Shown here piece by piece: positions 53,570 through 63,262 of a stretch of DNA of 64,000 nucleotides. The stretch is from Saprospiraceae bacterium (lineage in GTDB: Bacteria; Bacteroidota; Bacteroidia; Chitinophagales; Saprospiraceae), in the NCBI GenBank assembly GCA_016787525.1, contig JAEUUP010000015.1, forward strand, positions 102,144-166,143. Reading direction: 5' to 3'. A model generated the notes under the pieces. The model did not search any database. It was not told the origin of the DNA and worked only from the letters and a program-made list of their open reading frames with translations. The first letter of the stretch is position 1, and each line of letters begins with the position of its first letter. The position numbers and the translations under genes are program-made.

Positions 53570-54871
53570 TTATTTTCCAACGGCTTTTAGCAGTTTATGA
53601 TAAGCCAATTCGGCATCGGCTCTGGCTGACTCTAAATTGATTTTAGCTTGCAAAAGCAAACTATCTGCTTCTAAAAGTTCGCCAGTTGTAGATGTCTGAG
53701 TTTTGAAACGATTATTGACAACACGTTGATTTTCAGTGGCTTGAGCGACGGTTTTTTCCATCAATTTTATCTTTTCTAAAGCCGATTGATAGGCGTAATA
53801 GTTGCCATTAATTTCCATTTTAGCAGCATCAGATAGTTGACTTTTCAGCAGATTGGCTTGCAACGCGTTAGCTTGGGCTTCTTGAATTTGGTATTTGCCT
53901 GTGTACAAATTGGTGAGATTGTACGATAGCGAAAGACCAATATCCATCGTGCCTTTGAAGTTGGCGGCAGGAGGGAAAACACGTTGGTTCGGGTTGTTGT
54001 AGTAGGCATTTGCTCCCACACTGATGGTCGGTAGTAAGCCCCCTTTGGCAATTTCGACCGATTTATTGGCTGCTTGAACCCTCAAAGTAGAAGCTGTCAA
54101 GTCGGGTCGGCTGTCCACACTTGCCAAATAACTGCTCAGATTGCTGATATTTTTTTCGGCAAAAAAGCTGTTTTTGTCCAATTCGAGGACTGTTTCGGTG
54201 GGTAAACCCAAGAGCAAATTCAAATTGAAATTAGCGACAGCAATGGCGTGTCCGACTTCTTTTTGACTCAATTCGACTTGCGAAATGGCTAATTCGGCTT
54301 TCAATTGGTCATTTTCGAGTGCCGTCCCTTGTTTCACAAAATTTTTAACATCGGTCAACCGCCCCCTCAGTACATTGAGGTTTTCAGTCAAAATATCGCT
54401 CGAAGCAAGCAATTTGTAATAGTTGAAAAAAGCCGCAACTATATTGTTTTTGACCTCGATTTTATCTTTATCAAGGTCTAAAGCCGCTGCTTTTTCAATA
54501 AATTGAGCAGATTCATAGAAGTTTTTAGCTCTAAAACCCGAAAAAATCACTTCGCTTGCTGACAGACGATTGGTGAATTGATTGAGAATTTGTGGCACTT
54601 CAAACGTCCCAATCTTGAATGGATCAACATTGTCACTCAAACGATAATAACTGCTATTGAGTGTTACAACAGGTACGAGTGCGTTCCAATATTGAAGGCG
54701 TTTGGCTTTGGCAATGTCTAATTTTGTGCCTGTCACTTTGAGTTGTTTGCTGTTGCTCAACCCTAATTGTATGGCTTCGTCGAGTGTCAGCACCTTTATT
54801 GTTTGTGTGAAAACAACAGATGGCAAAGCTAAAGCGAAGAAAAAGATTGTTTTAAATATTGAATTTCTCAT
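53570..54871 (-). CDS. TolC-family outer-membrane efflux protein
   Basis: About 433 residues from the ATG at 54871, with a signal peptide ending ALPSVVFTQ. It has two repeats of the OEP fold: TLDEAIQLGLSNSKQLKVTG at the N-terminus, and LDKDSFF...SRPDLTASTLRVQAANKSVEIAKGGLLPTISVGA in the second half, a typical TolC signature. It forms the outer-membrane duct for the HlyD/EmrB pump. It follows the TetR gene by 69 nt. The motif at 54363-54371 encodes LRG; the motif at 53561-53569 lies immediately after the stop. Confidence 0.92.
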   Translation of the reverse strand: MRNSIFKTIFFFALALPSVVFTQTIKVLTLDEAIQLGLSNSKQLKVTGTKLDIAKAKRLQYWNALVPVVTLNSSYYRLSDNVDPFKIGTFEVPQILNQFTNRLSASEVIFSGFRAKNFYESAQFIEKAAALDLDKDKIEVKNNIVAAFFNYYKLLASSDILTENLNVLRGRLTDVKNFVKQGTALENDQLKAELAISQVELSQKEVGHAIAVANFNLNLLLGLPTETVLELDKNSFFAEKNISNLSSYLASVDSRPDLTASTLRVQAANKSVEIAKGGLLPTISVGANAYYNNPNQRVFPPAANFKGTMDIGLSLSYNLTNLYTGKYQIQEAQANALQANLLKSQLSDAAKMEINGNYYAYQSALEKIKLMEKTVAQATENQRVVNNRFKTQTSTTGELLEADSLLLQAKINLESARADAELAYHKLLKAVGK

Positions 54872-54940
54872 CAAATTGAATTTTGAATATCTCTTTTATT
54901 TAAAATACATGTAAGGCATCTGAAACTGTGGATTGACGTG

Positions 54941-55588
54941 TTAGTCTTCTCTATTTACGAATAGGTAGGCTTTAATCATTTTCTCAAGATGTATATTAAG
55001 TCGGTTTTTAGTTTCCTCTGAAAATACGTTTTTATCGTCTGTTATTTGAAGTAATCGAGCTGCGATAATGGGCGTATTGACAATTTGGACGATTGTCCCA
55101 AAAATAGAAGATAATGTCATAATGGTATCAATATCCGTCCTAAAAACACCTTTTTTTTGCCCTTCTTCTATGATTTTCGACATGATTTCCCAGTTATCCA
55201 TGATACCCCTCAGTATGCGCTCGTTATGTTCGGGTCTTTGTTGAAGGCTTAATTCTCGATTAATCAATTTGGAAAATGACGGATAAGCAAATATGCGCTC
55301 GATATAAGCCCTAATGACTGAACGAAGTTTGTCCCAAGGTTCGAGGTCTGATTCTAAAAAGTGTAAGAGCATTTCCTTAGCTTGAGGCAGTTTTTGGTCA
55401 ATGATAGCTTCAAATAGTTTTTCTTTTGACCCAAAATAATACGCAATCATAGCAATGTTGACTCCTGCTTCCTGTGCCAACATGCGTGTCGAAACAGCTT
55501 CAAAACCATGCTTTGCAAATAAGCGGCTGGCTGTTTCTAATAACACGCTACGCGCATCTATATCCGTTTTTTGTCTTCTCCCAAACAT
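54941..55588 (-). CDS. TetR-family transcriptional regulator of the efflux operon
   Basis: 215 residues. The N-terminal HTH (SRLFAKHGFEAVSTRMLAQEAGVNIAMIAYYFGSKEKLFEAII) matches TetR_N. The C-terminal ligand domain resembles the CerR/TetR_C group (VIRAYIERIFAYPSFSKLINRELS). First gene of the minus-strand efflux operon. A perfect 15-bp inverted repeat lies 33 nt upstream of its start and is the probable operator, giving autorepression lifted by an unknown toxic ligand. The motif at 55206-55214 encodes LRG. Confidence 0.92.
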   Translation of the reverse strand: MFGRRQKTDIDARSVLLETASRLFAKHGFEAVSTRMLAQEAGVNIAMIAYYFGSKEKLFEAIIDQKLPQAKEMLLHFLESDLEPWDKLRSVIRAYIERIFAYPSFSKLINRELSLQQRPEHNERILRGIMDNWEIMSKIIEEGQKKGVFRTDIDTIMTLSSIFGTIVQIVNTPIIAARLLQITDDKNVFSEETKNRLNIHLEKMIKAYLFVNRED

Positions 55589-55620
55589 AAATTACAACGT
55601 AATTAAAATTAGAGTGCAAA

Positions 55621-55659
55621 ATTAATCAATCGTTTAATTAATTCAAACGATTGATTAAT
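55621..55659. promoter_or_regulatory. Probable TetR operator
   Basis: ATTAATCAATCGTTT (55621-55635) and AAACGATTGATTAAT (55645-55659) are perfect inverted repeats with a 9-bp AT-rich spacer, 33 bp upstream of the TetR start. Size and place fit an autoregulatory TetR-dimer site. Confidence 0.7.
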
Positions 55660-55668
55660 TATTTTTTC

Positions 55669-55703
55669 AAAAAATAAAAAAGCCTCTGGATTGACCAAAG
55701 GCT
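55669..55703 (-). terminator. Second terminator after the SusC/SusD operon
   Basis: On the minus strand AGCCTTTGG pairs with CCAGAGGCT (55681-55703, one mismatch) followed by TTTTTATTTTTT. It is tandem with the hairpin at 55765-55803 and insulates the efflux operon from read-through. Confidence 0.75.
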
Positions 55704-55764
55704 ACGGAACAACAAGAATGATGTGTGAAAGCACATAAAAATATGCTTTCAATACTGAGGGGTA

Positions 55765-55803
55765 TAAAAAAGTTCGAGGAATTTTATAAAAACTCCTCGA
55801 ACT
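55765..55803 (-). terminator. Intrinsic terminator of the second SusC/SusD operon
   Basis: On the minus strand AGTTCGAGGA pairs perfectly with TCCTCGAACT (55771-55803), followed by TTTTTTATA. It lies 22 nt past the SusD stop, with a motif copy immediately beyond (55754-55762). Confidence 0.88.
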
Positions 55804-55824
55804 GGCAATTATACATATCGAAGA

Positions 55825-57543
55825 TTAATAACCTGGGTTCTGAGGGAAGGCTGTTGAGCCACCTTCTGTACGGTCAATTTGCGCTTGTGGAATTGGACGC
55901 AAATTATGAATGTCTTTGATATTAGCTGCTGCTTGTGGATTGTACAATTTCACACGTTCGACGAGCTTACCCCAACGTTTGAGGTCTAACCAGCGGATTT
56001 GCTCACCACACAATTCACGTGCGCGTTCTTCCATGATGTAATCCATAGAGAGTTGTGCGTCTGTGATAGTCATAGCAGCCTCTTTACCTGCGAATGCTGC
56101 TCTTTTACGCACATCGTTGACTTGAACTAGAGCTTCGGCTCTTTTACCAGCCAAAAGATAAGCTTCCGCCAAAAGTAATTTGGTATCCGCCAGACGGAAG
56201 ACGAAATAGTCGCGGCTACCGTGTGTATAGGTCAAGTCAGGACGTTTTGTATCGAAAAACTTTGTCAATGTATAGAAAATCGCTTCGTTGAAATATCCAC
56301 CTGTGGTTGCAAACCCCGGTGTGATGACTTGGTATTTGCGCAATGCACGTTCTTCTTTAGGCATTTCGTTGCTGACAATCAACATTGTGGTATCACCTGT
56401 TTTGTAAGTGAGTGAACCTGTTTTAGAATTGTCAAGCGAAAATGCTGAATATGTACCTGCTTTGTTGGATAACCATGTATCGCGGAATGATTTTTTGAAA
56501 CGTGAGTCATTGGTTCTGTCAGCAAAAGCCGTTTCAATCAAGTATTTTGTAGGACGTAAGCGTTTGAATGGGCGACCGTAAAATACGTCACGTTGCATCC
56601 CTGCTTGAACGTCGTATTGCATACCGAAGAACAAGTGAAGATTGTTGCCACCTGTGTTGCCATTGTTGTCAGCCGCAGGTGTATTGGTTGCTGGATCAGT
56701 TGTGTATTGAACAGCCCATACAACTTCGTTGTTGACTTGGTTGTTTTCGTCGAAAACACTTGCAAAATCTGGCAAAAGAGAGAAACCGTAGCTACCATTA
56801 ACGACATCTGAAAGGTAAGTAACAGCTTTATTCACATCGTCAGCACCTTTACTTGATGTATTGTTACGTGTCAAATAAACATAACCCAAAAGGTGACCGC
56901 AAGCTGGTTTTGTTGCACGACCATATTCAGAAGATGCTTTTTTGGCTTCTAGAGCTGGATAAGCAGCTTCAAGGTCAGCAATGATGGCATCGAACATAGC
57001 TTTGTCAGTCGCTCTTGTTGTTTGCTTTGAGGGAGTCAATGTTTCTGTCAAGCGTAAATCAACACCGCCCCAGTGCATATAAAGCAAGAAATAATACAAA
57101 CCACGCAAATAACGGCACTCAGCAACACGTTGGTTTTTGACAGCATCAGTAACACCTGTGATTGTTTTGGAACGGTCAATAACCGCATTGCATGTGTTGA
57201 TACCACGATAAAGCTCGTCCCACAGAGAAGCAATCCAGTCCACAGATGAGTTCAATTGTGTATCATAGAAGTGGAAACCTTTGTAGCCACCGTCAGCACC
57301 CGTCGCGTATATGTCAGTGCCATACTCTGTGAAAGTTAAGCCCTGTTGTGAACCATAATAAGCACGGAGAGAAGAATAAGCTGCGTTGACAGCCGCATTG
57401 AAACCAGCAGCCGTGTTAAGATAGTCGTTACCGATATTTGAGATAACGTCTTCTTTCAAAACATCTTTGCACGATTGGCTAACGAATAAAAAAGCAATCG
57501 TACCGAATATCATTACTGATTTTTTTAGATTGAAATTTTTCAT
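55825..57543 (-). CDS. SusD/RagB-family nutrient-binding lipoprotein (second locus)
   Basis: 572 residues. A lipoprotein signal (MKNFNLKKSVMIFGTIAFLF, Cys in VSQSCKD) is followed by helical TPR-like parts (AECRYLRGLYYFLLYMHWGG) and the RagB/SusD C-terminus: YFVFRLADTKLLLAEAYLLAG, MDYIMEERARELCGEQIRWLDLKRWG and RPIPQAQIDRTEGG...FPQNPGY. It binds oligosaccharide at the outer membrane with the SusC encoded 162 nt upstream. Only about a fifth of its residues match the first SusD at the positions I compared, so the two loci probably bind different ligands. No motif inside. Confidence 0.95.
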   Translation of the reverse strand: MKNFNLKKSVMIFGTIAFLFVSQSCKDVLKEDVISNIGNDYLNTAAGFNAAVNAAYSSLRAYYGSQQGLTFTEYGTDIYATGADGGYKGFHFYDTQLNSSVDWIASLWDELYRGINTCNAVIDRSKTITGVTDAVKNQRVAECRYLRGLYYFLLYMHWGGVDLRLTETLTPSKQTTRATDKAMFDAIIADLEAAYPALEAKKASSEYGRATKPACGHLLGYVYLTRNNTSSKGADDVNKAVTYLSDVVNGSYGFSLLPDFASVFDENNQVNNEVVWAVQYTTDPATNTPAADNNGNTGGNNLHLFFGMQYDVQAGMQRDVFYGRPFKRLRPTKYLIETAFADRTNDSRFKKSFRDTWLSNKAGTYSAFSLDNSKTGSLTYKTGDTTMLIVSNEMPKEERALRKYQVITPGFATTGGYFNEAIFYTLTKFFDTKRPDLTYTHGSRDYFVFRLADTKLLLAEAYLLAGKRAEALVQVNDVRKRAAFAGKEAAMTITDAQLSMDYIMEERARELCGEQIRWLDLKRWGKLVERVKLYNPQAAANIKDIHNLRPIPQAQIDRTEGGSTAFPQNPGY

Positions 57544-57705
57544 CTTATCAGAAATTGTTTTATAATGGTGAATTGTGAATGATAAATAGTGAACTTGGTT
57601 TTTTAATATTTATCGCTCTAAAATACAAATAATTTAGTAATCGCTCTAAAAATACTGAGGGGTAGTATTTTTAACTCTACGTTTTAAACGTGTGAGTCAT
57701 TCCAA

Positions 57706-60700
57706 TTAAAATTTAGCATTCAAACCTACAGTAACGACTTTTGTTGAAGGTGTTACACCACTATTAGTTGTACCACTTTCGGATACTTCTGGGTCAACAC
57801 CATTATATTTTGTCATGTATTGTGACCAAATCTTAGGTTGTTGAATACTTGCGAAAATACGTAAGCCTTCGATACCTAATTTTTTAGTTAAGTTGTTTGG
57901 CAATGTATAACCAAAATTGATGTTACGAATTTTCACGAAAGAACCATCAAAATAAATAAGAGTTTGATTGAAAACTGGGAACTCTTGGTCTTTATTAGGT
58001 TGTGGGAACTCGTTTGTTGGATTTTTAGGTGTCCAATAATCTACTTTGATTTGTTGGTAACGACCCGCCAATTGGTTGTTATTTTGGTGGAAACCAGACA
58101 AAATTGTCTGACCAATACGAGCATAGATGATGATTGACAAATCTAAACCTTTGTAGCTGAAACGGTTTGTCAAACTACCTGTCCAGTCTGGAATTTCAGA
58201 ACCGATATAAACACGGTCGTCTGCTGTGATTTTACCATCGTTATTACGGTCAGTCACATGGATTTGACCTACGCGGCTACCGTAAGATTTGGCTTTGTCC
58301 TCTTCACCCAATTGCCAGATACCGTCTTTTGTATAGTCGTACATCGCTGTCAAAGGTTTGCCGATGAACCATTTGTTACCCACGTCATCCACTTTACCAT
58401 TGTAGAGTGAGATGATTTGTTCGTTATTTTTTGTGAAAGCAATGTCTGAAGTCCATTTGAAGCCACCTTTGTCCACATTAACTGTTGTGATTGTTGCTTC
58501 AAAACCTTGGTTTTGAGTTTCACCAACGTTGCGGGTCACAGCGTTGAAACCTGTTGAAGTAGGCAATTGGTCAGCCAACAACAAAGCAGTTGTATTCACA
58601 CGATAGACCTCAAATGAACCATAAACGCGACCTTTCAAGATTGAGAAATCTAAACCAATATTTTTCGTCGTTGATGCTTCCCATTGTAAGTCAGGATTGC
58701 CGATTGTACCTGGACGATAGCCAAATGCAGCAGTTGTGCCATAAGCATAAACTGTACGTGACAAAAGACCTTGTGTTTGATAAGGAGAAACAGCTTGATT
58801 ACCTACTGCACCCACACTAACACGTAGTTTCAAGACATCTAACCATTTCTGAGTACCTTTCATGAAATCTTCATTCACAATATTCCAACCTAAAGCTACG
58901 CCAGGGAAGTTACCATATTTCACGTTTTCACCGAAGCGACTTGAGCCGTCACGACGAATTGTAGCTGTCAACAAGTATTTGTTGTCATAATCATAATTGA
59001 CACGACCCATGAATGAGTTGATAGTCCATTCTACTAAGTTAGACGTGCCTGGATTAGCAAGACTTGATGCACCAATATTGTAGAAAGATTGTTTTTCAAC
59101 AGGAACACCTTGTGCAGAAGCACCAAATTGCTCAAAACGATCTTTTTGGATAGAATGCAAAGCTGTTGCGCCAATATTATGTTTACCAAATGATTTGGTG
59201 TAGTTCAAGATATTCTCTAAAGTGTAGTCGAAGCTGTAATTATTACTAACAGAGGCGAAATTGTTACCACCTTTGTTTTGATTGGTCATAGAACCAACGA
59301 AACGACCGCTGCGTTGAACTGTAAAGTCTGGCCCAAAATTGATACGATATGTCAAACCATCAACGATTTTAGCTTCTGCATACAAGGCATTGAAAATACG
59401 ATAGCGCCGTTGTTCATCAATTTGCGCGCCAGGGATAATTTCAAACAATGGGTTTGTCAAAAGAGCATCATTGGTTGGCGAGAAAATCAAAGCATTTTTG
59501 TCATAAGTACCACCACTGCCGAAAGTACCAGTACCTGGTGTGTACACATATGGAGTGCCTAATGGATTTTGTTGTAGAGCAAAGCCATAAGGATTCCAGT
59601 TTGCCCCATTACGTGTACTAAACATACCAAATGTAGAAATGCCCACTTTGATGCGGTCATTGATTTGGTGGTCAATATTAGCCCGCAAAGTCATACGAGT
59701 ATAGTCCAAACCAGGTGAAACACCATTGTCTTTGAAATAAGAACCTGCAATATAAAAAGCAGTACGGTCGTTGCCACCTTGAACACCTAAAGAGTGATTT
59801 TGAATATTACCTGTACGCAACATAAAATCCTGATATTGTGAGTTGCGCTTTTCTTTAATACCAGCCAATACGTTAGCATCAAAAACGTCAATTTTTGAGT
59901 CCGCATAGTCATCAGCAACGCCTGTTGGAACAGGATTGCCATTCACATCTTTGTAAATACTACCTGAAGCCACACCACGACGAGATTCGCGTACATATTC
60001 TGCAAACTCTTCGCCTGTAAACAAACGCAATTGTTTCAAGACGCTTGATTGTCCAAAATAGTTGTCGTAGCTAACTGTCGTTTTCTTTTTGCCATTTGCA
60101 CCCAATGCACCACGCTTGGTTGTGATAAGAATGACACCATTCGCACCACGCGCACCGTAGATAGCGGTTGCAGTAGCATCTTTCAAAATCTCCATTGATT
60201 GTACATCGTTGGGATTGAAGTCTTCATACCCACCTGCAAGCGGGATACCATCCACAACATACAATGGATCATTCGATGCACGGAAAGAACGACGACCACG
60301 AACACGAATTGTCGGTACAGAACCAGGCTTAGAACCTGATTGCACTACGTCAATACCTGCTACACGACCTTGAAGGGCTTGACCCAAGCTCGTAATAGGC
60401 ATTTCTGTCAATTGACGTGAGCTGATAGACGAAATCGCACCTGTGGTCTGGCTTTTCTTTTGTGTACCATAACCTACGACAACAACCTCATTCAATGCGC
60501 CACCTTCAGAAAGTTGCACATCAATTTGAGATTTGCCATCAATAGCAATTTCTTTTGTGTCATGACCAACAAAAGAAAAAACCAAAGTTGTTGCTCCTTT
60601 TGGTACATTCAATGAATAATTGCCATCTAAGTCTGTAATCGCACCATTTGTTGTGCCTTTGGCTACAACACTTGCGCCGACTAAAGGCTCGCCATTTGCT

Positions 60701-60789
60701 GACGATGTAACTTTGCCTTTAACACTTTGCGCTGTAACAAAAGCGCAAAAAAACAGCAGAGAGCTGAGTGTGAGTAAGCATTTTTTCAT
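57706..60789 (-). CDS. SusC/RagA-family TonB-linked outer-membrane transporter (second locus)
   Basis: 1027 residues. Signal peptide ending FCAFVTAQ; carboxypeptidase-D-like domain (SVKGKVTSSANGEPLVGASVV); plug with EVVVVGYGTQKKSQTTGAIS, VAGIDVVQSGSKPGSVPTIRVRGRRSF, DPLYVVDGIPLAGG and SMEILKDATATAIYGARGANGVILITTKRG; then a long barrel ending in Phe. With the downstream SusD it imports a glycan. Its neighbour upstream is the GH3 enzyme with the LacI regulator, a more typical saccharide locus than the one at 3-14 kb. No uptake-like motif in over 3 kb of gene; one lies in the susC-susD gap (57654-57662). Confidence 0.95.
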   Translation of the reverse strand: MKKCLLTLSSLLFFCAFVTAQSVKGKVTSSANGEPLVGASVVAKGTTNGAITDLDGNYSLNVPKGATTLVFSFVGHDTKEIAIDGKSQIDVQLSEGGALNEVVVVGYGTQKKSQTTGAISSISSRQLTEMPITSLGQALQGRVAGIDVVQSGSKPGSVPTIRVRGRRSFRASNDPLYVVDGIPLAGGYEDFNPNDVQSMEILKDATATAIYGARGANGVILITTKRGALGANGKKKTTVSYDNYFGQSSVLKQLRLFTGEEFAEYVRESRRGVASGSIYKDVNGNPVPTGVADDYADSKIDVFDANVLAGIKEKRNSQYQDFMLRTGNIQNHSLGVQGGNDRTAFYIAGSYFKDNGVSPGLDYTRMTLRANIDHQINDRIKVGISTFGMFSTRNGANWNPYGFALQQNPLGTPYVYTPGTGTFGSGGTYDKNALIFSPTNDALLTNPLFEIIPGAQIDEQRRYRIFNALYAEAKIVDGLTYRINFGPDFTVQRSGRFVGSMTNQNKGGNNFASVSNNYSFDYTLENILNYTKSFGKHNIGATALHSIQKDRFEQFGASAQGVPVEKQSFYNIGASSLANPGTSNLVEWTINSFMGRVNYDYDNKYLLTATIRRDGSSRFGENVKYGNFPGVALGWNIVNEDFMKGTQKWLDVLKLRVSVGAVGNQAVSPYQTQGLLSRTVYAYGTTAAFGYRPGTIGNPDLQWEASTTKNIGLDFSILKGRVYGSFEVYRVNTTALLLADQLPTSTGFNAVTRNVGETQNQGFEATITTVNVDKGGFKWTSDIAFTKNNEQIISLYNGKVDDVGNKWFIGKPLTAMYDYTKDGIWQLGEEDKAKSYGSRVGQIHVTDRNNDGKITADDRVYIGSEIPDWTGSLTNRFSYKGLDLSIIIYARIGQTILSGFHQNNNQLAGRYQQIKVDYWTPKNPTNEFPQPNKDQEFPVFNQTLIYFDGSFVKIRNINFGYTLPNNLTKKLGIEGLRIFASIQQPKIWSQYMTKYNGVDPEVSESGTTNSGVTPSTKVVTVGLNAKF

Positions 60790-61019
60790 ACCTGAGAGTT
60801 GTTTAGTTTTAAAAATTATTTTAAAAAAAATGACTTGTTTGAATATAAAATTGGATTTTTTGTTTTGTTGCCAAATTTTTAGCGGAAAATTAAATCATTG
60901 TATGGATATTGTCATTTTAAAATTGTCATTTTTACAATTTAATCTTTGTTAAAAATCAAAAAGTGCAAACCTTGTTTCAAAAAGTATATTTTTCATCCCA
61001 TATACTGAGGGGTAGGCGA

Positions 61020-63098
61020 TTAATAAGTCAAGCCTTCTCCGAATTTGAATAAGCCATAATCACCTCCTTTTTTATGACCTGGCACATCCGATTTATTGTC
61101 CAAAACAGCTTGTCGTGATTTCGGTGTTGTGAATGGCATTTTACCTGTTGGTTTGAAATTACCATTTACTACGTCTAAAAGAGCATCTTGAGTTGTGCCA
61201 AATGTTGCTAAAACTGTTTTCAGGTTAGCATCATCAATTTCTGAAATAACCCAAGGACTTGTATAATTGATGACCACAATAGTTGGCTTTTCTTCTGTCA
61301 ATGCTTTTACATGCGCCACATCAATTTTAGATTTCGACAGCTCCAACTCGATGGCTTCACCTTCTTTTGTGTTGAACAAACTGCCCATATTCGGTGTCAA
61401 CCACAATAAAATAACGTCAGCCGCCTCTTTGGTCTCTACAAATTCGAGATTCGACCATTGGTTGTTCTGAGGTTTGATGACTGTTATAGGATTTTTGGTT
61501 CTGCCATTGTCATAAAAACTTTCAAAATAAACTTTCGTTTTTTGCCCATTTTTACTCAAATTACTGAGGGGTAGCACTTGACCGTTATTGCGCAACAATA
61601 CAATTGATTTGCGATGTGCTAAATCCGCTTTTTTCTGAAATTCAGCATTACCAACTGTATTTACGGCCTTCTCTACGTCCACATAAGGATTTTCAAACAA
61701 GCCCAATTCAAATTTTTCACGCAACAAACGCGCAACCGATTCATTGATTCGGGTTTCTGACACCATCCCTTTTTTCACTGTTTCAAGCAAAAGAGCAGGG
61801 TCTGCCGAACCTGAAAAAATATCTACTCCGCAATCAATCGCTTTTTGATAACGTTCCAAAATACTCAGATTTTCAACACCCCAAGGCATCATTTCAATCG
61901 GCCCCGTATCCGAATTGATGATACCTTTGAAACCCATCTTACCCCTCAGTAAATCCTTGATAATGGATTTGTTGTACGCGAAAGCTAAGGCTTCATATTT
62001 TGTTCCAATGGGTTTTGCGTAGTAAGGCATAATGGAAGAAGTGCCAGCATCTATGGCCGCTTGAAAGGGTTTCAAGTGATAATCGAACATATTGCCAGGA
62101 TAATGTTGGTCTTGACCCCACACAAAATGTGGGTCGTGACCTTCCACTTGCGGGCCTCCGCCCGGGAAGTGTTTGGTGGTCAAAGCGACGGATTGATTGC
62201 CCAGTTTTTTGCCTTGAAAACCCAAAACGACTTCGCGCATCATGTCCGCAGCCCAGTCAGCATCTTCACCAAATGTGCCTTCGATGCGTTGCCAACGGGG
62301 TTCGGTTGCCAAATCTGCCATGTACATATAGGCTTTGCGCAAACCGATAGCCGACCATTCTTTCCCTGCGATTTCAGCAAATTCGCGGGTCAGTTTCAAA
62401 TCGTGCATAGCGGCCAAACCCAATTCTCCTGGCCAACGTGAAAAAGTTGTTGTACCAACACTTAAACCAATCGAAGCATCCACGGTGATATGATTGCGTG
62501 GGTTTGATGCGACAATGGCAGGAATGCCTAAACGTTGACTTTCGCACAAAGCTTGCAGATTATTCGACCATTCTGCAATGGTTTTAGTCGCTGTATTAGC
62601 TCTTAGTATAAAATGGCGCAAATGGTTTTCCACAACACCTTTAGTTGTACCCGCTGCCGAAAGCATAGGATAAGGTAGAGGCTTTCTTGAAAACATATTG
62701 GTGCTTTGCACCAAATCTTTCTCATTGAAACCACTTGTGATTTCTTCTTTGGGTGCATTTTGCTCGAATGACCAATCACCTTTCAAGCGCGTGGTAGAAA
62801 TAAGCATGAAACCGACTTTTTCTTCCAAACTCATTTGTGAAATCAAGTCTTTCACACGAGTGTCCGTGGGCAAACGCCAGTCTTCGTAGGCATCGAGTTT
62901 GCCATTTTTGTTCAAATCTTTGAACTGTAAACCATCTACTTTTAAAATTTCGACAGAACGAAAACCTAATATCGGTTGTGTGTCCGATGCGGTGTCTTTA
63001 GGCGATGTAAAAGCCCATAAAACGAAGATGAGCAATCCCGCTACAACCTTTGTTTTAGTTTTATCAAAAAGCGGTATTTTAAAATATTGTTTTGCCAT
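61020..63098 (-). CDS. Glycoside hydrolase family 3 enzyme (beta-glucosidase/xylosidase type)
   Basis: About 692 residues from the ATG at 63098 (MAKQYF), with an N-terminal membrane-anchor or signal segment (VVAGLLIFVLWAFTSP). After a short spacer comes LKDLNKNGKLDAYEDWRLPTDTR-type sequence and the GH3 N-terminal barrel: RVKDLISQMSLEEKVGFML, ALTTKHFPGGGPQVEGHDPHF (KHFxG), and FKGIINSDTGPIE, where the Asp is the expected nucleophile. The C-terminal domain continues with SIVLLRNNGQVLPLS and ends in FGEGLTY, the usual GH3 end without a fibronectin III tail. It probably releases glucose or xylose from oligomers. Motifs at 61563 and 61942 inside, 61004 after the stop. Confidence 0.92.
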   Translation of the reverse strand: MAKQYFKIPLFDKTKTKVVAGLLIFVLWAFTSPKDTASDTQPILGFRSVEILKVDGLQFKDLNKNGKLDAYEDWRLPTDTRVKDLISQMSLEEKVGFMLISTTRLKGDWSFEQNAPKEEITSGFNEKDLVQSTNMFSRKPLPYPMLSAAGTTKGVVENHLRHFILRANTATKTIAEWSNNLQALCESQRLGIPAIVASNPRNHITVDASIGLSVGTTTFSRWPGELGLAAMHDLKLTREFAEIAGKEWSAIGLRKAYMYMADLATEPRWQRIEGTFGEDADWAADMMREVVLGFQGKKLGNQSVALTTKHFPGGGPQVEGHDPHFVWGQDQHYPGNMFDYHLKPFQAAIDAGTSSIMPYYAKPIGTKYEALAFAYNKSIIKDLLRGKMGFKGIINSDTGPIEMMPWGVENLSILERYQKAIDCGVDIFSGSADPALLLETVKKGMVSETRINESVARLLREKFELGLFENPYVDVEKAVNTVGNAEFQKKADLAHRKSIVLLRNNGQVLPLSNLSKNGQKTKVYFESFYDNGRTKNPITVIKPQNNQWSNLEFVETKEAADVILLWLTPNMGSLFNTKEGEAIELELSKSKIDVAHVKALTEEKPTIVVINYTSPWVISEIDDANLKTVLATFGTTQDALLDVVNGNFKPTGKMPFTTPKSRQAVLDNKSDVPGHKKGGDYGLFKFGEGLTY

Positions 63099-63179
63099 CA
63101 GTTTGAATTGATATGTTAAATTTTCAAACAAAGCTAACTTGATTGTATATCATTTTAACAGGCTACCTGTTATAAATTA

Positions 63180-63195
63180 CCGCAATCGTTTTCGG
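63180..63195. promoter_or_regulatory. Imperfect LacI-type operator between GH3 and lacI-like genes
   Basis: CCGCAATCGTTTTCGG, an interrupted palindrome sharing the CGTTTTCG half-site with the operators at 13865 and 16626. It lies in the 164-bp divergent gap, so it may serve both GH3 repression and autoregulation. TATTTTTG (63238-63245) fits a -7 box for the LacI gene. Confidence 0.5.
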
Positions 63196-63262
63196 AACTA
63201 TTTTCGATGATTCCTGCAAATTTTCGGAACAGCTCACTATTTTTGCTTAAAATCAATCTTAT

